Source: Leuconostoc mesenteroides subsp. mesenteroides ATCC 8293 (lineage in GTDB: Bacteria; Bacillota; Bacilli; Lactobacillales; Lactobacillaceae). From it: a stretch of 64,000 bases of DNA. Of the stretch, positions 33,485 to 42,955 are shown piece by piece. Every line of letters begins with the position of its first letter. Positions within the stretch are counted from its first letter, which is position 1. The DNA lies in NCBI RefSeq assembly GCF_000014445.1, contig NC_008531.1, positions 651,001 to 715,000 of the forward strand, read 5' to 3'. The position numbers and the translations under genes are program-made. The notes under the pieces are model-generated. The model made no database searches and was not told the origin of the DNA. It saw only the letters and a list, made by a program, of their open reading frames with translations.

Positions 33485-36166
33485 ATGACCAATAAAAAAC
33501 TATTACTTGTTGATGGTAATTCGCTGGCTTTTAGAGCTTTTTATGCGATGTACAATCAGTTAGATCGTATGATCTCGCATGAAGGATTGCATACAAATGC
33601 ATTAGTGGCTTTTAATAACTTTTTAGATAAAATTGTAGATCCAATGGCTCCAGATTTAGCATTAGTGGCTTGGGATGCTGGTTCTGGAAAAGAAACGCAT
33701 CGTGGGAAGTTATTTCCTGAATATAAGGATGGCCGTTCTAAAGTACCAGAGGAATTTAAAGAACAGTTTCCATATTTACGTGAAATGGTTATGTTGCATG
33801 GATTGCGGAATTATGAACAGGCTGGATTAGAAGCTGACGATATCATTGGAACTTATTCACGTATGGGTGAAGCAGCAGGATATTCTGTCATTATTGTAAC
33901 TGGCGATCAAGATTTGACGCAATTAGCCACGGAAAACGTTACTGTAAACGTGACTAAAAAAGGTGTAACAGATATTGAAAGCTATACACCAGCTTATATA
34001 AAAGAAAAATTTGGGCTTACACCGGCTCAAATCATTGATAAGAAGGCGTTGACGGGCGATACATCTGATAATTACCCTGGTGTTACAAAGGTCGGTGAAA
34101 AGACAGCATTAAAACTTCTTGCCGAATATAATAACATTGATAATTTGTATGATAATATCGATAAACTGAAGCAGTCAAAAATGAAGGACAATTTGATCAA
34201 TGATCGTGAATTAGCCTTCCAAGCACGTGAATTAGCTACAATTTTAACTGATGCTAACTTACCTTTACCGCTTGAAGAAATGGAATATAGAGGTGTCGAT
34301 TTTGAGAAGATTATTCCATTCTATGAAAATTTGGATTTCAAACAACATTTAGCGAAAATAAAAGCATTACGTAAATCTGGGCAGCTTGAGAATACAAAAG
34401 AATTTGACAATGGTATAAATTTTGTCGAATTAAAAGAAAATAATTTAAGAGCAATTGCGATGCTAGGTGATAAGATATCAGTTCATATTGAATTTGTGGG
34501 TGATAATTATCACGAGGGTGAAATGATTGGTTTCGCTATTGGTAATCCAGAAGTTGGCTACTATGCTAGTCGTGACATCTCCTTGTTACAAACTGAAGAG
34601 TTGAAGTCGGTGATTGAGAATGAGCAGATTTTAAAAAATGTTTTTAATGTTAAAGCACAGCTTGTATTATTTAAGCGACTTGGTTTGGCACTTAAGGGCG
34701 TGAATTTTGATTTTATACTGGTTGCATATTTGCTTGATACGGTAGCTAATGATAATGTTTTGTCCACTTTGGCACAGCGTTTTGATGTTTATTTGGCACC
34801 TGATGAAGATATTTATGGTAAAGGCGCCAAATTCACTGTGCCAACCGATACCAATCTTTTATTGTCGCACGTTGCTCATAAAGCGGATGGACTTTTCAAA
34901 TTAGAAAAACCAGCGTTCACAGAATTAAAGCAACACGAACAAACGCACCTATATACGGACATTGAGCTACCATTAGCGTTTGTTTTAGCTGATATGGAAT
35001 ATCAAGGGATTAAGGTCAATCCTGAATACTTACGAAATAAAGGCAAAGATTTATCCGAACGAATAGCTGATATTCAATCAGCCATCTATATTGAAGCTGG
35101 TGAAGAGTTTAATCTAAACTCACCAAAACAATTAGGGGTATTGTTGTTTGAAAAAATGGGTTTGCCTGTAATTAAAAAAACAAAGACAGGCTACTCAACG
35201 GCTGTGGATGTTTTAGAAAAACTAGCACCACAAGCGCCTATAGTTGACCATATTTTGCAGTATCGTCAGCTAGCGAAACTAAAATCAACTTACATTGACG
35301 GCCTGCTTTCAGTTATATATCCTAAGGACAGCAAGATTCACACACGATTTTTGCAGACTTTGACACAAACTGGTCGATTGTCATCAGTTGATCCTAATTT
35401 GCAGAATATTCCAATGCGTTCAGAAGAAGGGCGCTTAATCCGAACAGCATTTGTTCCTAGTCATCCGAATTGGCAAATATTTGGTGCCGATTATTCTCAA
35501 ATTGAATTACGTGTTTTGGCCCATGTTACGGGTGATAAAAACATGCAAAAAGCCTTTCTAAATGGCGAAGATATCCATGCCGAAACAGCTCGAGCTGTCT
35601 TTGGCTTAGCCGATGATGCAGTAGTTGATCCACTTAAGCGTCGTACGGCTAAAGCTGTGAATTTTGGTATTGTGTATGGTATTTCGGATTATGGATTGGC
35701 TAATAATTTGGGGATTTCACGTGCCGAGGCGAAACGTTTTATTGATACTTATTTCCAAGAGTTCCCTCAAATTCATGAATGGATGAATACAATTAAGACT
35801 TTTGCACATGAACATGGTTATGTAGAAACAATTGCCCATAGGCGACGTTATTTGCCAGATATTCAAGCAAAGAACTTTAATTTAAGGTCATTCGCTGAAC
35901 GCACTGCGATGAACTCGCCCATCCAAGGTTCAGCAGCAGATATTATCAAAATTGCGATGATAAAGGTTAACGAGGCTTTACGAGAGAATAATTTACAGGC
36001 GAGAATGTTGCTTCAAGTACACGATGAATTGATTTTTGAAACCCCCGTAGACGAAATTGATGAATTGACCGAAGTTGTTACGAATGTTATGGATTCAGCC
36101 GTTGCATTAGATGTACCATTGAAAGTTGATGCACATCATGGTGACACTTGGTACGATGCAAAGTAG
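33485..36166 (+). CDS. polA: DNA polymerase I
   Basis: Repair and Okazaki-fragment polymerase of 893 residues. The 5' nuclease domain (about 1-290) shows LLLVDGNSLAFRAFYA and VTGDQDLTQLA. The middle 3'-5' exonuclease-like domain (about 315-480) lacks the usual acidic motifs, so proofreading is probably absent, as in many Bacilli. The polymerase domain has DYSQIELRVLAHVTGD (about 673), RRTAKAVNFGIVYG (about 720) and VHDELIFE (about 845). It has its own intergenic region after the GH32 terminator. Confidence 0.97.
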   Translation: MTNKKLLLVDGNSLAFRAFYAMYNQLDRMISHEGLHTNALVAFNNFLDKIVDPMAPDLALVAWDAGSGKETHRGKLFPEYKDGRSKVPEEFKEQFPYLREMVMLHGLRNYEQAGLEADDIIGTYSRMGEAAGYSVIIVTGDQDLTQLATENVTVNVTKKGVTDIESYTPAYIKEKFGLTPAQIIDKKALTGDTSDNYPGVTKVGEKTALKLLAEYNNIDNLYDNIDKLKQSKMKDNLINDRELAFQARELATILTDANLPLPLEEMEYRGVDFEKIIPFYENLDFKQHLAKIKALRKSGQLENTKEFDNGINFVELKENNLRAIAMLGDKISVHIEFVGDNYHEGEMIGFAIGNPEVGYYASRDISLLQTEELKSVIENEQILKNVFNVKAQLVLFKRLGLALKGVNFDFILVAYLLDTVANDNVLSTLAQRFDVYLAPDEDIYGKGAKFTVPTDTNLLLSHVAHKADGLFKLEKPAFTELKQHEQTHLYTDIELPLAFVLADMEYQGIKVNPEYLRNKGKDLSERIADIQSAIYIEAGEEFNLNSPKQLGVLLFEKMGLPVIKKTKTGYSTAVDVLEKLAPQAPIVDHILQYRQLAKLKSTYIDGLLSVIYPKDSKIHTRFLQTLTQTGRLSSVDPNLQNIPMRSEEGRLIRTAFVPSHPNWQIFGADYSQIELRVLAHVTGDKNMQKAFLNGEDIHAETARAVFGLADDAVVDPLKRRTAKAVNFGIVYGISDYGLANNLGISRAEAKRFIDTYFQEFPQIHEWMNTIKTFAHEHGYVETIAHRRRYLPDIQAKNFNLRSFAERTAMNSPIQGSAADIIKIAMIKVNEALRENNLQARMLLQVHDELIFETPVDEIDELTEVVTNVMDSAVALDVPLKVDAHHGDTWYDAK

Positions 36167-36199
36167 GGATCACAAGAATTCAGGTGAGGACGGATTATT

Positions 36200-37195
36200 A
36201 TGATGATAAAATTGCCTTCAGTATTAGCAGTGGCGTCTAGTGGCGACATGACAGTATGGCAGATCATGCAAAAAATAGGGATATATGTTGCAGTTTTTGT
36301 GATGATCTTTTTGTTAGTTGCTGCTAGTCAACTCGTAATTTCTAGACTGCGTCATAAGAAGTTTAGTCATCATCATTTGTTTTATGATGCACTGTTTGTT
36401 ACAAGTTTCATCTCGTTGCTTGTCCTTGGAGGTTCTTACTTATACCAAAAAAATGTGGCGGGTATCAAAACAGTTATTTTGAAACCAATTCATGAACAAG
36501 AACGCAAAACGGCTAATAAAAAAGCATCAGAGGATACAACTTCGCGCGCCCTGATTCGAAAAATGGTTATGCGAAATGCAACAAAAAATTTTGAGAAACA
36601 AGGATTTGTATCAATTCCAAGTACAAATATTTTATTGCCAATTTATAATGATGCCTATAGTGATGAAGGACTGAACCTTGGTGCAAATTACGCGAATAAA
36701 TCTGAAAAAGATCCGGAGGGGAAACAAAAGCCAGTTATGGGACAAGGAAACTATGGGTTGGCAGCCCACAATTTTAATGATGGTCAGACTGGATTTAGCG
36801 CGTTGCAACAGACAACCAATAATGATTCACCGTATTTGCAAGATGGCAAGGTGAAGGGTTCATCATGGTTAAACGGGAAAAGCGTTTTGTTGGCTAATAG
36901 CAAGGGGATTTACCGATACGAAATTACTAGCCAAAATACAGTTGCATCAACAGAGGTATCAGTGTTAAACCCAACTAAGAAAGCACAGTTAACAATTATT
37001 AGTTGCCTTTTCCCATCAACGGCATATCGAATTATTACACATGCTGAATTGAAAAAAACATATACGTGGCGTAATGCACCCGAAAAATTGGTTAGTGAAT
37101 TTAATTTGAAAGTACGCAATACTAATGCCCGTGTGAGTTGGTGGAATCCAGGAATAGAAGAAGGCGCCAATGGTGATGCTGGTGGAACAAAATAA
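36200..37195 (+). CDS. Class A sortase with an extended membrane N-terminus
   Basis: A transpeptidase that anchors LPXTG-type proteins to peptidoglycan. In 331 residues, two hydrophobic helices (about 24-48 and 62-84) are followed by the sortase barrel. Catalytic residues are His190 (GLAAHNF), Cys269 (LTIISC) and Arg277 (TAYR). Most class A sortases have one helix and about 200-250 residues, so this one is long. A C-terminal tail rich in Gly/Asn follows. No LPXTG substrate is encoded in the window. An ATG at 36203 is an equal start alternative. Confidence 0.85.
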   Translation: MMIKLPSVLAVASSGDMTVWQIMQKIGIYVAVFVMIFLLVAASQLVISRLRHKKFSHHHLFYDALFVTSFISLLVLGGSYLYQKNVAGIKTVILKPIHEQERKTANKKASEDTTSRALIRKMVMRNATKNFEKQGFVSIPSTNILLPIYNDAYSDEGLNLGANYANKSEKDPEGKQKPVMGQGNYGLAAHNFNDGQTGFSALQQTTNNDSPYLQDGKVKGSSWLNGKSVLLANSKGIYRYEITSQNTVASTEVSVLNPTKKAQLTIISCLFPSTAYRIITHAELKKTYTWRNAPEKLVSEFNLKVRNTNARVSWWNPGIEEGANGDAGGTK

Positions 37196-37211
37196 ATTGA
37201 ATTGACTGAAT

Positions 37212-37244
37212 AAAAATGGTTTCAGATAATGAAACCATTTTTTG
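37212..37244 (+). terminator. Terminator after the sortase gene
   Basis: AAATGGTTTCA (37214-37224) pairs with TGAAACCATTT (37230-37240), followed by T. Confidence 0.9.
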
Positions 37245-37345
37245 ATAAATAAAATTCATTACCATTTATTTATACAGTGAACAGCGCTATAATAAGCGAA
37301 AGCATAAAAATAGTGTCAAAAATTTTTCTTTATATAGGAATAAAA

Positions 37346-38575
37346 ATGATAGATAAACAAAAACGTAAGGATACTTCACTAATATTTAAGCGACAATTTT
37401 TCGATGTGAAAGCACAAGAATATTTGCCCATTTCTGCTGATGAATTATTATCTCAGCACTTGCTAATTACTGGTGTTACTGGTAGCGGAAAGTCTTCGAC
37501 TGCGCTAACAATTATAGAAGAACTCAAAAAGAACCAGCAGAATGTCATTGTATTAGATCCAACAGGTGAATTCCGTACAATACCAAATGTACAGCGTATT
37601 GTGTTGGGGGATGATGGTTTCTTTGATGTTACTCACTTAACGAGTGATCAAATTGCTCATCTATTAAATATTACAGATAAATCACTGCTAGCCAATTTAC
37701 CCGCTGCAATTGAAAGTTTGCAAATACAAAACAATGTTGTAGCGAAACCAGGAATCTATAAAAAGATCAATAGAAGCCAAATTGAACATGATAACCTAGT
37801 GGAACAACTTAAAATTAAGGATAAATACTTTGATTTAAGCTTGCTGGCTAATCAGTTGCAAGAAGAATATATTACGCCTTATGTTGATGAGCGTGCTGAT
37901 TTTTCATTATTAGGACAAATTTATGATAAGGAAGCCATTGCCAAAGCATGGTCAAGTCTTGCTCAATTAAAACAAACCTTAAAAAATAAACAAATACGTA
38001 CTTTATTGTTAAGATCAACGAAACAAGAAATTGTGCACTATGATGTCGATTATTTACTGCGATTGTTTATAACACGTCGGGCGACGAAACAGAGTTTGAT
38101 CATCGATTTATCTTTGTTTAGTCACGAACAAAAATTAAATCAAGTACTTGTTGAAATTCTGACTCTGCAGATGATGAGCATAGCAAAACTTAATGGACTA
38201 AGTTTTCCTGTAACAATCTTTATTGATGAAGCACATCGATACTTGTCTAATGATGGTCATGGCAATTACGGCATCTTTTCGTTAATTCGTGAGGGACGAA
38301 AACTAGGATTGGATTTGATGCTGAGTACACAAAGCCCATTAGATGTTCCTGTTGAGTTACTCGGGCAATTTGGTAGCTTTATCGTGCAGCGATTAAACAC
38401 ACGAAATGAAATGAAAAACTTATTAATCATCAAAGAGGACCTAATTGACCAAGTAGCACATTTAGCAACTGGGGAGGCGCTTTTAAAAACAATTGGTCGC
38501 CAGGAGTTGAAAAAGGTCAAAGTGGAACTGAGTACAATTAGCCATCAAACCGAAAATATTCCATTTGGTCTATAA
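37346..38575 (+). CDS. HerA/VirB4-like ATPase (DUF87)
   Basis: A 409-residue ring-type P-loop ATPase. Walker A is GVTGSGKSS (about 43), Walker B VTIFIDEAHRYL (about 290), and the sensor region is LMLSTQSPLDVP (about 330). The N-terminal HAS barrel typical of HerA is short or missing. Archaeal HerA works with nuclease NurA, and bacterial HerA relatives pair with SIR2 or nuclease partners in phage defence; no such partner is adjacent here. The role is unknown. ATG at 37346 follows AGGA; the upstream GTG at 37277 would add 23 unlikely residues. Confidence 0.82.
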   Translation: MIDKQKRKDTSLIFKRQFFDVKAQEYLPISADELLSQHLLITGVTGSGKSSTALTIIEELKKNQQNVIVLDPTGEFRTIPNVQRIVLGDDGFFDVTHLTSDQIAHLLNITDKSLLANLPAAIESLQIQNNVVAKPGIYKKINRSQIEHDNLVEQLKIKDKYFDLSLLANQLQEEYITPYVDERADFSLLGQIYDKEAIAKAWSSLAQLKQTLKNKQIRTLLLRSTKQEIVHYDVDYLLRLFITRRATKQSLIIDLSLFSHEQKLNQVLVEILTLQMMSIAKLNGLSFPVTIFIDEAHRYLSNDGHGNYGIFSLIREGRKLGLDLMLSTQSPLDVPVELLGQFGSFIVQRLNTRNEMKNLLIIKEDLIDQVAHLATGEALLKTIGRQELKKVKVELSTISHQTENIPFGL

Positions 38576-38585
38576 CTAAACTTAA

Positions 38586-38602
38586 TGTTAGAAAACCTGA
38601 CA
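38586..38602 (+). promoter_or_regulatory. GlnR operator of glnRA
   Basis: TGTTA-N7-TGACA is an exact match to the GlnR/TnrA consensus TGTNA-N7-TNACA. It lies just upstream of the predicted -35, the usual place for autoregulation of glnRA in Bacilli. Confidence 0.85.
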
Positions 38603-38608
38603 CATAAT

Positions 38609-38637
38609 TTGCAAAGGTTATTAATTTCGTTTAGAAT
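38609..38637 (+). promoter_or_regulatory. Promoter of glnRA
   Basis: TTGCAA (38609-38614), 17-nt spacer, TAGAAT (38632-38637), immediately downstream of the GlnR operator. Confidence 0.7.
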
Positions 38638-38664
38638 AAAAGTATCTTAAGCGGAGGTATTGTG

Positions 38665-39003
38665 ATGAGCGAACGCGAATTGAGACGTAATTTATCAATT
38701 TTACCAATTGGTACTGTACGCGAGCTCACGTTATTGACTGATCGTCAGATTAGATACTATGAACAACAGAAATTAATTGCGCCGGGTCGCGGCAAAGGTG
38801 GCCAGAGACGTTTTTCATTAAATGATGTTGATCGTTTGCTCGAAATTCGTGATTTCTTGGATGCTGGAGACTCTATCAAGGATATTCAAGAAATTTTTGC
38901 CAAGCAACGCCGTAAAGCACAAGAAAAACAAGATTCAGAAGCAGCACTACGCCGTTCACTACAAAAAGAATTCGCCCAACTTGGACGATTCGGGGCTCAT
39001 TAA
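38665..39003 (+). CDS. glnR: GlnR, MerR-family nitrogen regulator
   Basis: Repressor of nitrogen-assimilation genes, activated through feedback-inhibited glutamine synthetase. The 112-residue protein has the MerR-type helix-turn-helix at residues about 12-75, including VRELTLLTDRQIRYYEQQ and KGGQRRFSLNDVDRLLEI. The C-terminal tail LGRFGAH is where glutamine synthetase contacts GlnR in Bacillus. ATG at 38665 lies 7 nt after GGAGG; GTG at 38662 is too near it. It lies 12 nt before glnA. Confidence 0.95.
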   Translation: MSERELRRNLSILPIGTVRELTLLTDRQIRYYEQQKLIAPGRGKGGQRRFSLNDVDRLLEIRDFLDAGDSIKDIQEIFAKQRRKAQEKQDSEAALRRSLQKEFAQLGRFGAH

Positions 39004-39015
39004 GAAAGGACAATC

Positions 39016-40362
39016 ATGGCTCGCAAAACTTTTACCAAAGAAGAAATTAAGCAAATCGTGGCAGACGAAAACGTGGAGTTTATCCGCGTAACATTTACAG
39101 ACGTCTTGGGCGCTATTAAAAATGTCGAAGTGCCCACATCACAGTTAGATAAAGTGTTAGATAATGATTTGATGTTTGACGGTTCATCTATCGAAGGATT
39201 TGTGCGTATTAATGAATCAGATATGTATCTATATCCTGATTTGTCCACATTCATGATTTTCCCATGGGCGACTGACGGACACGGCGGTAAGGTGGCACGA
39301 TTAATTGCTGATATTTATACAGCGGATCGTGAACCATTTGCTGGCGACCCTCGTCACGCACTACGTACTGTGTTAACAGAAGCACGTGAAGCTGGATTTA
39401 CTTCATTTAATGTTGGTACTGAGCCTGAATTCTTTTTGTTCAAGCTTGATGAAAAAGGAAACCCAACCACTGAATTGAATGATAAGGGTGGCTACTTTGA
39501 TTTGGCACCTTTGGATATGGGTGAAAATGTTCGTCGTGAAATCGTCTTGACATTGGAAAAGATGGGCTTTGAAATCGAAGCAGCTCACCACGAAGTTGCT
39601 GAAGGTCAACACGAAGTTGATTTTAAGTATGCATCAGCATTGGAAGCGGCAGATAACATTCAGACATTTAAGCTCGTTGTTAAAACAATTGCGCGTAAGA
39701 ATGGTTACTTTGCAACATTCATGCCAAAACCAGTTGCTGGCATTAATGGTTCAGGTATGCACACAAACATGTCTTTGTTTACTAAAGAAGGCAATGCATT
39801 TGAAGATGTTTCTGATGAAATGGGACTTTCAAAAGCAGCTTATAACTTCTTGGGTGGTGTTTTGGAACACGCTACAGCCTTTACAGCTTTGGCAAATCCA
39901 ACTGTTAACTCATATAAGCGTTTGACGCCTGGCTTTGAAGCACCAGTTTATGTTGCTTGGTCAGCTTCAAACCGTTCACCAATGGTACGTGTTCCAGCAT
40001 CACGTGGGCAATCAACACGTTTGGAACTGCGTTCAGTAGATCCAACGGCCAACCCTTACACATCTCTTGCAGCAATTCTTGCTTCAGGATTAGATGGTAT
40101 TAAGCGTGAGTTGGAACCATTGGCTTCAGTTGATAAAAACATTTATTTGATGGATGAAATTGAACGTGAGCGTGCCGGTATTACGGATTTGCCAGACACA
40201 TTGTTGGCGGCAGTTCGTGAACTTGCAGCTGATGACGTTGTCCGTGCAGCGATTGGTGAACATATTGCTGACAAATTTATTGAAGCAAAGAAGATTGAAT
40301 ATACATCATATCGTCAGTATGTTTCTCAATGGGAAACAGATTCATATTTAGAAAAGTATTAA
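39016..40362 (+). CDS. glnA: Glutamine synthetase, type I
   Basis: Makes glutamine from glutamate, ammonia and ATP. The 448-residue length marks the GSI-alpha type, which lacks the adenylylation insertion and is controlled by feedback inhibition. Seen are [11 protein letters not shown] (about 52), GTEPEFFLF with metal-binding Glu (about 134), the ATP-binding [18 protein letters not shown] (about 240) and [21 protein letters not shown] (about 320). It also acts with GlnR as the nitrogen sensor. Glutamine is consumed by GlmS, PurF and PurQ, all in this window. Confidence 0.97.
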   Translation: MARKTFTKEEIKQIVADENVEFIRVTFTDVLGAIKNVEVPTSQLDKVLDNDLMFDGSSIEGFVRINESDMYLYPDLSTFMIFPWATDGHGGKVARLIADIYTADREPFAGDPRHALRTVLTEAREAGFTSFNVGTEPEFFLFKLDEKGNPTTELNDKGGYFDLAPLDMGENVRREIVLTLEKMGFEIEAAHHEVAEGQHEVDFKYASALEAADNIQTFKLVVKTIARKNGYFATFMPKPVAGINGSGMHTNMSLFTKEGNAFEDVSDEMGLSKAAYNFLGGVLEHATAFTALANPTVNSYKRLTPGFEAPVYVAWSASNRSPMVRVPASRGQSTRLELRSVDPTANPYTSLAAILASGLDGIKRELEPLASVDKNIYLMDEIERERAGITDLPDTLLAAVRELAADDVVRAAIGEHIADKFIEAKKIEYTSYRQYVSQWETDSYLEKY

Positions 40363-40368
40363 TTTCGT

Positions 40369-40391
40369 AGAAGCAGAAATGCTTCTTTTTT
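40369..40391 (+). terminator. Terminator after glnA
   Basis: GAAGCA, GAAA tetraloop, TGCTTC (40370-40385) and a T tract. Confidence 0.9.
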
Positions 40392-40409
40392 ATTGCTCAA
40401 AATTTTAGA

Positions 40410-40585
40410 CGAACGTTCAGTTTTAATGTTTTTGTAAACGCATACATCGCTAACGTTCGGATAAAAACAAATAAATGTCAAAAACGTTCGTTATATACGA
40501 ACTCTTTTTTAATTATTGTGAATTTTCTTATTTTAAAACGAACACAAATGTATAAAAATCTGTTAAATTGTAATTGTAAACGAAC
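40410..40585 (+). promoter_or_regulatory. Array of six PurBox-like sites upstream of purE
   Basis: CGAAC-type cores occur at 40410-40414 (within the near-palindrome CGAACGTTC), 40455-40459 (reverse), 40486-40490 (reverse), 40498-40502, 40539-40543 and 40581-40585. The pair at 40486-40502 forms a perfect inverted repeat, GTTCGT-N5-ACGAAC. Five of the six are spaced 45, 43, 41 and 42 bp apart, about four helical turns. The CGAA core is the known PurR recognition element in Bacillus and Lactococcus, and the same box precedes purD here. Whether PurR represses or activates cannot be told. Confidence 0.75.
40432..40447 (+). promoter_or_regulatory. cre-like CcpA site upstream of purE
   Basis: Matches all 16 positions of WTGNNARCGNWWWCAW and lies between the first two PurBox-like sites. 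It suggests that carbon catabolite control meets purine control at this operon (inference). Confidence 0.5.
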
Positions 40586-40629
40586 GATAACCTTGCAAAT
40601 CACAAAAATTGTACATATTGGAGAAAAAT

Positions 40630-41115
40630 ATGCCTCAAGTTGCAGTTGTCATGGGATCAACTAGTGATTGGTCCAGCATGAAAAAAACTACAGAAATTTT
40701 GGATATATTAGGTGTTACTTACGAAAAACACGTCATTTCAGCGCATCGCATGCCTCAAGAATTACAAGCATTTGGCACACAAGCAAGAGACAATAAGCTT
40801 CAAGTAATTATTGCTGGTGCCGGCGGCGCGGCTCATTTGCCTGGTATGCTGGCAGCTAATACAACGCTACCAGTCATCGGCGTGCCGATGCAATCACGGG
40901 CACTAAATGGACTGGATTCTTTACTCTCTATTGTTCAAATGCCAGCAGGGGTCCCCGTTGCTACAGTTGCAATAGGTGATGCAGGTGCAAAAAATGCGGC
41001 AATTCTAGCTGCACAAATTATTGCTTTAAATGATAATGACGTATTGCAGGCCTTGAATGAATATCGAGAACGCCAAACAAAGACTTCTATTGAAAGCGAG
41101 GCAGAATTGATATGA
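40630..41115 (+). CDS. purE: N5-carboxyaminoimidazole ribonucleotide mutase
   Basis: Converts N5-CAIR to CAIR. The 161-residue protein has VVMGSTSDWSSMKKT (about 7-21), SAHRMP (about 38) and AGAGGAAHLPGMLAANT (about 65), all diagnostic of class I PurE. ATG at 40630 lies after GGAG (40620); a TTG at 40609 is not needed. First gene of the pur operon. Its TGA overlaps the purK ATG. Confidence 0.97.
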   Translation: MPQVAVVMGSTSDWSSMKKTTEILDILGVTYEKHVISAHRMPQELQAFGTQARDNKLQVIIAGAGGAAHLPGMLAANTTLPVIGVPMQSRALNGLDSLLSIVQMPAGVPVATVAIGDAGAKNAAILAAQIIALNDNDVLQALNEYRERQTKTSIESEAELI

Positions 41116-42221
41116 CAGGAGTAATTTTACCGCCGGCAACGATTGGTATTATTGGCGGTGGCCAACTTGGTCAAATGATGGCTCTTTCTGCAAAAGAAAT
41201 GGGGTACCGTGTTGGAATTTTGGATCCCACGAAAGGCTCTCCAGCTGGGCAAGTATCAGATTTTCAGATAGTTGCTGATTATGATGATGTCGAAGCATTA
41301 AATGAATTATCACGACGAAGTGAAGTGTTAACATATGAATTTGAAAATGTTGATCGAGATGCATTGAATGAGCAAAGCGATGCAGAATTGCCGCAAGGTA
41401 CAGAACTACTAAGAATTACAAGCGATCGCATTACTGAAAAAAAGTTTATTCGGGATGATGCTAAAGTACCAGTCACAAATTTCATTGAAGTAAATTCACC
41501 CGAAGATTTACGAAAGGTAACTTTACCAGCTATCTTAAAAACAGTGAGTGGAGGATATGATGGCCATGGTCAGTGGTCAATTAATACAGTGCAAGATATT
41601 GTTAATCTTGAAAAAGATTTTCCAGATATGCAATTAATTTTAGAACAAGTTGTGAATTTTAAACAAGAGCTAAGTATTATGGTTTCACGTTCCCAAGATG
41701 GGCAAATTGTGACCTGGCCGATTGTCGAAAATGTTCATGAAAATCACATTTTAAAAACGACAACAGCACCTGCTGACATCTCATTGACACTCAAGAATAA
41801 AATTGAAGCAATTGCTGAGAATATCGCTGAGTCACTTAAATTGCGTGGCGTACTTGGTATTGAGTTATTTGTCGCTGACGAGGAAGTATGGGTTAACGAA
41901 TTAGCACCGCGACCACATAATTCTGGACATTATAGTATTGAAGCGACAAATGTATCACAGTTTGAAGGACATATTAGAAGTATTGTCGGTCTACCTATAC
42001 CAAAAATTGAGTTGCAAAGCCCTGCTACAATGTTGAATTTGTTGGGCGATGAGTTAACACAAGCTAGAGAAGATTTAATTCATCATCCTGAGTGGCATTT
42101 TCACGATTATGGTAAATTGGCTGTTAAACCTAATCGTAAAATGGGTCATATTACGGTACTAGGAACAGAAAATGGTCGAAAATTAAAAGAATGGGGTGAC
42201 TTGCATGAGCAGCGCAACTGA
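41112..42221 (+). CDS. purK: 5-(Carboxyamino)imidazole ribonucleotide synthase
   Basis: ATP-grasp enzyme that carboxylates AIR to N5-CAIR, the substrate of PurE. In 369 residues, the N-terminal IGIIGGGQLGQMMALSAK is typical, with the ATP-grasp parts LKTVSGGYDGHGQW and NELAPRPHNSGHYSIEA near 275. It overlaps purE by 4 nt and the purC start by 17 nt. Confidence 0.97.
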   Translation: MTGVILPPATIGIIGGGQLGQMMALSAKEMGYRVGILDPTKGSPAGQVSDFQIVADYDDVEALNELSRRSEVLTYEFENVDRDALNEQSDAELPQGTELLRITSDRITEKKFIRDDAKVPVTNFIEVNSPEDLRKVTLPAILKTVSGGYDGHGQWSINTVQDIVNLEKDFPDMQLILEQVVNFKQELSIMVSRSQDGQIVTWPIVENVHENHILKTTTAPADISLTLKNKIEAIAENIAESLKLRGVLGIELFVADEEVWVNELAPRPHNSGHYSIEATNVSQFEGHIRSIVGLPIPKIELQSPATMLNLLGDELTQAREDLIHHPEWHFHDYGKLAVKPNRKMGHITVLGTENGRKLKEWGDLHEQRN

Positions 42222-42954
42222 ATACGAAGACAAAACAGTGACTCGCGGAGAACTGAAATATCAAGGTAAGGCGAAACAAGTTTATTTCACAGATAATCCT
42301 ACAATTTTGTGGGTTCATTATATGGATCAAGCAACAGCTTTAAATGGTAAGGTACATGAAAATATACCAGAAAAAGGCCAATTGAATAGTGCAATTTCGC
42401 ATATATTATTTGAACATTTAACACGTCAGGGCATTGAAAATCATTATCTTTCTTCGGTTTCTGAAACAGACGAACTGGACTTAGCCCTTGATATTTTGCC
42501 CATTGAAGTGGTTACGCGAAACTACGCATCAGGGCATTTTGTAAGTAAATTTAACGCAACGCCAATGCAAAAATTAACACCAGTTGTTCAAGAATTTTAC
42601 TATAAATCAGACGAGCTGGATGATCCCTTCATGAATGATTCTCAAATTTTAGCTCTTGGTTTTGCCACATTATCTGAACTCACAAAATTACGTGCATATG
42701 CCCAAGAAGTTAATCAAGCGCTCACAGAAATATTTGATGAAATTAATATTAACTTAGTCGACTTTAAATTAGAATATGGTCGTGATAGTGAGGGAAAGTT
42801 AATCTTGGCTGATGAATTGTCACCAGATAATATGCGTTTGGTCGACCAAAAAACAGGTAAGTCACTTGATAAGGATGTATTTCGAAAACATGCTGGTGAT
42901 GTTACTGTTGGTTATCGTGATGTTCTATCACGTTTAGAAAATTTGGAGAAATAA
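42205..42954 (+). CDS. purC: SAICAR synthetase
   Basis: Joins CAIR with aspartate to give SAICAR. About 249 residues, with YQGKAKQVYFTDN (about 18), EVVTRNYASGHFVSKF (about 100) and the late DELSPDNMRLVDQ (about 205). I chose the ATG at 42205 within the purK end, after GGGGTG; a GTG at 42196 is possible. purS follows after 1 nt. Confidence 0.96.
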   Translation: MSSATEYEDKTVTRGELKYQGKAKQVYFTDNPTILWVHYMDQATALNGKVHENIPEKGQLNSAISHILFEHLTRQGIENHYLSSVSETDELDLALDILPIEVVTRNYASGHFVSKFNATPMQKLTPVVQEFYYKSDELDDPFMNDSQILALGFATLSELTKLRAYAQEVNQALTEIFDEININLVDFKLEYGRDSEGKLILADELSPDNMRLVDQKTGKSLDKDVFRKHAGDVTVGYRDVLSRLENLEK

Positions 42955-42955
42955 T

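Noticed and set aside
37277..37345. GTG start of the HerA-like ATPase at 37277
   Set aside because: No ribosome binding site and an added hydrophobic stretch unlike the family; ATG 37346 has AGGA upstream.
40410..40585. CGAAC/GTTCG elements before purE as LexA boxes
   Set aside because: None has the CGAAC-N4-GTTCG arrangement. Location before pur genes and repetition before purD fit PurR boxes better.
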